DNA of 7,618 bases, taken from contig DAOPZG010000127.1 of assembly GCA_035353235.1 (NCBI GenBank), positions 1-7,618 on the forward strand, read 5' to 3'. The stretch is from CAXXOK01 sp035353235 (lineage in GTDB: Bacteria > Bacillota > Clostridia > Christensenellales > Aristaeellaceae). Of this stretch, positions 6,001 through 7,618 are shown one piece after another. Below the pieces are notes generated by a model that ran no database searches, was not told the DNA's origin, and saw only the letters and a program-made list of their open reading frames with translations. The first letter of the stretch is position 1, and every line of letters starts with the position of its first letter. A program made the translations under genes and the position numbers.

Positions 6001-7618
6001 GCTTGTCCTTCATGCTCAACAGCGACGGTAAAGTGATCAGCGCTTCCGGCGCTGTAACCGATGCCTCCACTGCCAGCCTGGTGTCGATGATTGACTATCC
6101 GGCCGAAGTCAGCTTCAGCAAACGGGCAACCGGCGCCGGCACCGCGGAACTGCCGGGAGCGACGCTTACGATTACCCATGTGGAAAACGGCACGACGATT
6201 ATGGATGATCGCTGGATCAGCGGTGATGAGAATAACCGTGACGCCCTGGGCAACCCGATCCCGCATCGGGTAACCGGTGCGCTGAAGGCGGATGGCATAA
6301 CCGAATATACCTTTACGGAAGTGGGCGCGCCCGACGGATTTACGGTCGCGGGCAGCATCATATTCCGGATTCAGCCGGAGGGCACGGTGGAAATTCGCCA
6401 GCCTGACGGGAGTTGGGACCGCGCGGACGGAAAAACGGTTGTGATGACGGACGCTCCGACACGGGTAAAGATTGCCAAGGTGGACGCCGTAACCGGCGCA
6501 TTCCTCCCCGGCGCGATATTTGCAATCGTCGCGGATCAGAACGGCGCGCCTGCGCAGACCGCGGTGCCCGGATACGAGCGGATTGTGTCCGGCGAGGAAG
6601 CCATCACGGTGGACGGGTTGCCTGCCGGGAATTACTGGCTGGTAGAAACCGCCGCCCCCGTGGGCAGGGATGCTAACGGGGAGCCTGTGTACTATCAAAC
6701 CGCGGCGCCGGTCGCATTCTCCGTAACCGACGCGCTGCTGCCGGATGCGCAGCAGGTAAGCGTAACGGTAAGCGACCAGCCGACGAGCGTAACGATCCAA
6801 AAACTGGACAGCCTGAACGCAGACGCGGACGGCCATTATACCGGAAAGCGGGTCGCCGGAGCGACCCTGACGCTCACCCGCAAAGGAGAGACAAAGGTTC
6901 TGGCTGCCTATACGTATGACGGCACGGCGGACTGGGTGCTTGACAACGGCCTGCTGCAGCCGGGCGTAACCTATGTGCTGACCGAGACCCCGGAACACAC
7001 GCCGGACGGATACCTGGCCGCGTTTGATACCGAGTTTACCCTGGCCGCGGACGGCAACGGGGTTTGGGTGGTTGTAGACCAGCCGATACCCAAAACGCAG
7101 GTTACGGTCAACAAGGTTTGGAATGATCAGGCAGCGCAACACCCGGACGTGACGTTTGACCTGTACCGCAGCGACGACCTGACAACCCCGTACCGTACGC
7201 AGGCAATCGCATCCCCGGAAACCAGCGTCACGTTTACCGATTTGCCCACGCTGGCGAAGGATCATACGACTTATACCTATACCGTGCAGGAACGCCCGGC
7301 GCCCGGTTATCTGCCCGGGGTCCTGTCCGACCCGACAATCAATCCGGACGGAACCACGGAATATACCGTGACCAATACCCCGACGGTGGTAACCATAGAC
7401 AAGCTGGCGGCGGATACCGCGTTGCCGCTAGCGGGCGCTCACTTCCGGCTGGTTCTCGGCAACGGGACAGCCTATGCCGGATCGGATATCATTGCGGAAT
7501 GGGTGAGCGGCGAGGACGGCGTGAACGCGGACGGCACGTATAAACCGCATCTCCTTACAGGCGTGCTGGAAACCGGGCTGCAGTACACGCTGATTGAAAC
7601 TATGGCGCCTTCCGGATA
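1..7618 (+). CDS. Giant multidomain SpaA/Cna_B isopeptide-type surface protein, internal fragment (both ends missing)
   Basis: The frame beginning at base 3 stays open to base 7616 (2,538 codons) with no stop; the other two plus frames hit stops within the first 200 bases. The translation is 24 tandem prealbumin/Ig-like domains of about 95 to 125 residues. Most show a hydrophobic-x-K first strand, then x-P/A-G-A-x-L-x-L, then Y-x-L-x-E-T-x-A-P-x-G-Y, then a final strand ending D-x-P. Such domains (Pfam SpaA and Cna_B families) form the stalks of Gram-positive adhesins and pilins and make Lys-Asp/Asn isopeptide bonds on their own. Only two Cys occur (codons at 300 and 2256). No signal peptide, thioester head, LPXTG motif or transmembrane segment is in the window, so anchoring and ligand are unknown. 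The inferred role is a long rigid surface stalk. The family assignment is firm; the biological function is not. An assembly or repeat-collapse error around the 659-base duplicate cannot be excluded. Confidence 0.96.
3..23 (+). other. Tail of the domain preceding D1
   Basis: These seven residues (L-L-R-N-T-Q-T) match the end of a SpaA-like domain. Asn4 sits 9 residues before the donor Lys13 of D1, the same spacing as at the other non-Cna_B junctions, and R-N-T-Q resembles the C-E-N-T-P end of D7. This indicates that the array continues upstream of the window. Confidence 0.6.
24..338 (+). other. D1: SpaA-like isopeptide domain
   Basis: The donor strand is V-R-V-T-K (Lys13), followed by A-L-A-G-A-A-F. 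The catalytic Glu65 lies in Y-E-L-I-E-T-V-T-P-S-G-Y, and the acceptor Asp109 in I-D-I-V-D-K-R. The Glu-to-acceptor distance is 44, which puts it in the long-tail class. It carries one of the two Cys in the fragment (Cys100, codon at 300), just before the last strand. Confidence 0.85.
339..668 (+). other. D2: SpaA-like domain of the class that precedes Cna_B
   Basis: Triad: Lys118 (L-K-V-A-K-L-D), Glu186 (M-K-E-T-V-T-P-A-G-Y) and Asp216 (V-M-F-D-E-P). A long insert containing E-L-T-G-L-Y lies between the donor strand and T-G-A-E-M-T-L-Y. D11 and D22 share this extended start, and like D2 each sits directly before a Cna_B domain. The junction to D3 is 12 residues rather than 9. Confidence 0.85.
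669..974 (+). other. D3: Cna_B domain
   Basis: It opens with V-V-Q-K-S-W (Lys228, Trp230), then V-I-F-D-L-Y-R, then Y-T-V-R-E-R-A-V-A-G-Y (Glu294), and ends I-T-N-A-P. The acceptor is read as Asn321 because it aligns with V-T-N-T-P of D23 and stands exactly 9 residues before the next donor Lys. This is the classical Cna_B layout, seen as collagen-adhesin B-repeat stalk units in staphylococci and in many Firmicutes proteins. Confidence 0.88.
969..1627 (+). repeat. Perfect 659-base direct repeat, copy 1 (D4-D5)
   Basis: Read base by base, 969-1627 equals 4491-5149. The offset of 3,522 bases is a multiple of three, so both copies are in frame. The left edge is sharp, with unrelated sequence before base 969. 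The right edge runs into a diverged but clearly related stretch to base 1664. Confidence 0.97.
975..1289 (+). other. D4: CnaB2/SpyCatcher-like domain, first copy
   Basis: Triad: Lys330 (F-S-K-K), Glu381 (T-L-T-E-T-T-A-P-N-G-Y) and Asp426 (T-M-R-D-K-P). The order E-L-P-G-A-T-L-T-L, W-V-S-G-E, T-E-T-T-A-P-N-G-Y, V-T-F-T-V-N follows the FbaB CnaB2 domain of Streptococcus pyogenes as remembered. D15 is identical to it at the DNA level. Confidence 0.9.
1290..1667 (+). other. D5: enlarged SpaA-like domain with Tyr-rich insert, first copy
   Basis: Triad: Lys435 (I-S-K-K), Glu511 (L-T-E-T-A-A-P-N-G-Y) and Asp552 (T-L-R-D-A-P). The Lys-to-acceptor distance is 117, the largest in the array. The extra length sits between S-W-T-G and A-G-H-R-Y, roughly bases 1395 to 1500, and is rich in Tyr, Ala and Gln. 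D16 repeats it. Confidence 0.88.
1668..1970 (+). other. D6: SpaA-like isopeptide domain
   Basis: Triad: Lys561 (Q-I-V-K-E-D), Glu620 (V-L-R-E-T-E-A-P-A-G-Y) and Asp653 (T-V-K-D-T). R-L-P-G-A-V-F-Q-L-Y is the second-strand motif. The Glu-to-acceptor distance is short (33). It occupies the same place after the D4-D5 pair as D17 does after D15-D16, and the two resemble each other in overall form. Confidence 0.87.
1971..2273 (+). other. D7: SpaA-like domain with Asn acceptor
   Basis: Triad: Lys662 (V-R-K-T-G), Glu725 (L-L-E-E-T-A-P-K-G-Y) and Asn754 (T-C-E-N-T-P). It is the only complete SpaA-type domain here with Asn rather than Asp as acceptor. Two residues before the acceptor is Cys752 (codon at 2256), the second Cys of the fragment. 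V-A-G-A-Q-L-A-V-Y resembles V-G-G-A-V-L-V-V-Y of D18. Confidence 0.86.
2274..2585 (+). other. D8: SpaA-like isopeptide domain
   Basis: Triad: Lys763 (I-S-K-K-D), Glu817 (T-L-T-E-T-I-V-P-D-G-Y) and Asp858 (V-M-N-D-D-R). Its long-tail form (41) and V-D-E-W region put it in the same class as D4, D14 and D19. The exact acceptor could be Asp858 or Asp859; Asp858 keeps the 9-residue junction. Confidence 0.85.
2586..2918 (+). other. D9: SpaA-like domain with extended C-terminal hairpin
   Basis: Triad: Lys867 (S-L-V-K-T-G), Glu916 (W-L-Y-E-T-T-V-P-Q-G-Y) and Asp969 (T-V-N-D-A-P). The Glu-to-acceptor distance is 53, the longest of all. The additional residues lie in a polar, acidic stretch around V-P-D-Q-A-R-E-D. 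G-G-Y-Y-W-L resembles G-N-Y-W-L of D21. Confidence 0.84.
2919..3227 (+). other. D10: SpaA-like domain with variant A-P-E-D-Y motif
   Basis: Triad: Lys978 (V-R-K-L-D), Glu1042 (W-L-V-E-T-A-A-P) and Asp1072 (T-M-T-D-K-T). The usual Gly of A-P-x-G-Y is Asp1048. A-A-P-V-S-F and D-A-Q-T-V-T-V-T match A-A-P-V-A-F and D-A-Q-Q-V-S-V-T of D21, its expected partner in the nine-domain unit. Confidence 0.85.
3228..3563 (+). other. D11: pre-Cna_B SpaA-like domain ending in a SpyTag-like strand
   Basis: Triad: Lys1081 (M-I-D-K-R-D), Glu1151 (V-L-H-E-K-T-P-N-P-S-Y) and Asp1181. The final strand, V-H-M-V-M-V-D-A-A-K (3525-3554), is close to the SpyTag core A-H-I-V-M-V-D-A-Y-K. The A-P-x-G-Y motif has decayed to P-N-P-S-Y. 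Its extended start (A-L-T-G-E-R-V-P) matches Y-T-G-K-R-V-A of D22. Confidence 0.85.
3564..3854 (+). other. D12: Cna_B domain with Phe in place of Trp
   Basis: It opens V-K-V-T-K-V-F (Lys1193), so the usual K-x-W is K-x-F. Then come S-V-T-V-N-L-Y-R-E, N-W-T-Y-T-F, and Y-T-V-Q-E-D-A-V-P-G-F (Glu1254), ending L-T-N-A-A-N with acceptor Asn1281. The Lys-to-acceptor distance is 88. This is the second of three Cna_B markers and begins the second nine-domain unit. Confidence 0.88.
3855..4172 (+). other. D13: CnaB2/SpyCatcher-like domain
   Basis: Triad: Lys1290 (F-S-K-R), Glu1344 (L-K-E-T-A-A-P-E-G-Y) and Asp1387 (Y-M-V-D-N). F-S-K-R, E-T-A-A-P-E-G-Y and I-V-Y-M-V-D nearly match F-S-K-R, E-T-A-A-P-D-G-Y and I-V-M-V-D of FbaB CnaB2. 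E-W-V-S-G-E recurs in D24, and both follow a Cna_B domain. Confidence 0.9.
4173..4496 (+). other. D14: CnaB2-like isopeptide domain
   Basis: Triad: Lys1396 (V-S-K-R), Glu1450 (T-L-T-E-Q-S-A-P-A-G-Y) and Asp1495 (T-L-L-D-D-P). S-E-L-P-G-A-H-F-T-I-T-H is close to A-E-L-P-G-A-T-L-T-I-T-H of D20. It sits just before the duplicated D15-D16 pair, and the perfect repeat begins in its last codons (base 4491). Confidence 0.88.
4491..5149 (+). repeat. Perfect 659-base direct repeat, copy 2 (D15-D16)
   Basis: Second copy of the didomain. After the identical tract, 5150-5186 matches 1628-1664 at 31 of 37 positions, with all six differences in the first 19 bases. It lies between D14 and D17 and accounts for the two extra domains in the second higher-order unit. 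Confidence 0.97.
4497..4811 (+). other. D15: exact copy of D4
   Basis: Every base matches D4 at an offset of 3,522. Triad: Lys1504, Glu1555 and Asp1600. Because the DNA is identical, including synonymous positions, the copy is recent or has been homogenised by gene conversion. Confidence 0.9.
4812..5189 (+). other. D16: near-exact copy of D5
   Basis: Identical to D5 to base 5149, then six substitutions in the next 19 bases (two change the protein: Ala to Thr and Ser to Asn), then 18 identical bases. Triad: Lys1609, Glu1685 and Asp1726. It includes the same Tyr-rich insert (about 4917-5022). Confidence 0.89.
5190..5480 (+). other. D17: SpaA-like isopeptide domain
   Basis: Triad: Lys1735 (N-L-L-K-V-D), Glu1792 (I-A-A-E-T-V-T-P-A-G-Y) and Asp1823 (T-L-T-D-P). 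V-A-G-A-E-L-T-L-Y is the second strand. Compact (88 from Lys to acceptor) and short-tailed (31), like D6. Confidence 0.86.
5481..5780 (+). other. D18: SpaA-like isopeptide domain
   Basis: Triad: Lys1832 (T-V-G-K-R-D), Glu1892 (Y-L-Y-E-L-N-A-P-E-G-Y, with Leu for the usual Thr) and Asp1923 (Y-A-Y-D-E-K). V-V-Y-D-S-K parallels A-V-Y-N-S-D of D7. Short-tailed (31). Confidence 0.85.
5781..6104 (+). other. D19: SpaA-like isopeptide domain
   Basis: Triad: Lys1932 (D-F-N-K-T-D), Glu1987 (T-L-L-E-V-S-A-P-D-G-Y) and Asp2031 (S-M-I-D-Y-P). R-W-T-S-S-G precedes the Glu region. Long-tailed (44), as expected for the partner of D8. Confidence 0.86.
6105..6461 (+). other. D20: CnaB2-like domain with inserted loop
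   Basis: Triad: Lys2040 (F-S-K-R), Glu2106 (T-F-T-E-V-G-A-P-D-G-F) and Asp2150 (V-M-T-D-A-P). About 14 residues between W-I-S-G and P-H-R-V are absent from D4 and D13; D24 has a similar insertion at the same place. The Lys-to-acceptor distance is 110. Confidence 0.87.
6462..6785 (+). other. D21: SpaA-like domain with insertion inside A-P-x-G-Y
   Basis: Triad: Lys2159 (K-I-A-K-V-D), Glu2215 (W-L-V-E-T-A-A-P) and Asp2258 (T-V-S-D-Q-P). Nine residues, R-D-A-N-G-E-P-V-Y (6666-6692), separate A-P-V-G from the Tyr of the motif, enlarging the loop next to the catalytic Glu. Confidence 0.85.
6786..7097 (+). other. D22: SpaA-like domain of the class that precedes Cna_B
   Basis: Triad: Lys2267 (T-I-Q-K-L-D), Glu2328 (V-L-T-E-T-P-E-H-T-P-D-G-Y) and Asp2359 (V-V-V-D-Q-P). 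Y-T-G-K-R-V-A-G-A-T-L-T-L and N-G-L-L-Q-P-G-V-T-Y-V-L parallel D11. The spacing to the next Lys is 12, as at the other two entries into Cna_B. Confidence 0.86.
7098..7385 (+). other. D23: Cna_B domain
   Basis: It opens V-T-V-N-K-V-W-N-D (Lys2371), then P-D-V-T-F-D-L-Y-R, then Y-T-V-Q-E-R-P-A-P-G-Y (Glu2430), and ends Y-T-V-T-N-T-P (Asn2458). This is the most canonical Cna_B of the three, 87 residues from Lys to acceptor. Confidence 0.9.
7386..7618 (+). other. D24: SpaA/CnaB2-like domain, cut by the window end
   Basis: Donor Lys2467 (T-I-D-K-L-A), then L-A-G-A-H-F-R-L, E-W-V-S-G-E, and Glu2532 in T-L-I-E-T-M-A-P-S-G. The acceptor strand lies beyond base 7618, so the array continues downstream. 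P-T-V-V-T at its start matches the start of D4, which also follows a Cna_B domain. Confidence 0.85.

Larger units (their letters stand above)
3564..7097 (+). repeat. Higher-order repeat unit 2 (Cna_B D12 plus D13-D22, with two-domain insertion)
   Basis: Length is 3,534 bases; without D15-D16 (693 bases) it would be 2,841, close to unit 1. The remaining order is long, long, short, short, long, long, long, short, matching unit 1 at seven of eight places. The next unit begins with Cna_B D23, and D24 resembles D13. Confidence 0.55.

Noticed and set aside
3558..7115. Taking the near-equal offsets 3,522 (repeat) and 3,534 (D12 to D23) as one 11-domain period
   Set aside because: An 11-domain period would put a Cna_B domain at D14, which is SpaA-like. 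The similar offsets are better explained by a nine-domain unit plus the two inserted domains.
5538..7265. 575-codon open frame on the minus strand
   Set aside because: It is codon-aligned with the sense frame and ends at 5538, where the sense gene uses the rare codon TTA. Its length reflects the scarcity of TTA, CTA and TCA in a GC-leaning gene. Its Arg/Gly/His-rich translation shows no domain, and it lies opposite clear SpaA/Cna_B coding sequence.
1..7618. CRISPR, tandem short repeats, tRNA or rRNA genes, promoters, terminators
   Set aside because: The entire window is coding. The periodicity is at the level of domains of about 300 to 380 bases, with degenerate DNA, and no regularly spaced short identical repeats were seen.

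Overview
The whole 7,618-base window is one stretch of a single very large plus-strand gene. The frame that starts at base 3 has no stop codon through base 7616 (2,538 codons), and both the start and the stop lie outside the window. No second gene, RNA gene, promoter, terminator or mobile element was found. Residue numbers below are window numbers (first base of the codon divided by 3).

The protein is a bead-string of 24 tandem immunoglobulin-like/prealbumin-fold domains, called D1 to D24 here, plus the last seven residues of an earlier domain. Twenty-one are SpaA/CnaB-like domains of the kind in pilins and streptococcal FbaB. Three (D3, D12, D23) are the classical Cna_B type with a V-x-K-x-W/F start and a V-T-F/V-x-L-Y-R strand. 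The ingredients of an autocatalytic intramolecular isopeptide bond are visible throughout: a donor Lys in the first strand, a catalytic Glu in a motif like E-T-A-A-P-x-G-Y, and an acceptor Asp or Asn in the last strand. All 23 complete domains have the full triad. D24 has Lys and Glu, and its acceptor would lie past the window edge.

Three patterns stand out. (1) The acceptor of one domain and the donor Lys of the next are exactly 9 residues apart at 21 junctions and exactly 12 apart at the three junctions entering a Cna_B domain, although domain interiors vary from 87 to 117 residues. (2) Domains appear to be arranged in a higher-order unit of about nine: one Cna_B domain followed by eight SpaA-like domains. 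(3) The second unit carries two extra domains (D15-D16) that copy D4-D5, with 659 bases perfectly identical between 969-1627 and 4491-5149.

The host is probably a Gram-positive bacterium. Cna_B/SpaA stalks are typical of that group, the protein has only two Cys in 2,538 residues, and the DNA is moderately GC-rich with GC-leaning third positions. A gut-type Clostridia lineage (Oscillospirales or Christensenellales-like) is a plausible but weakly supported guess. The likely role is the stalk of a cell-surface adhesin or fibre whose tip and cell-wall anchor are encoded outside this window.
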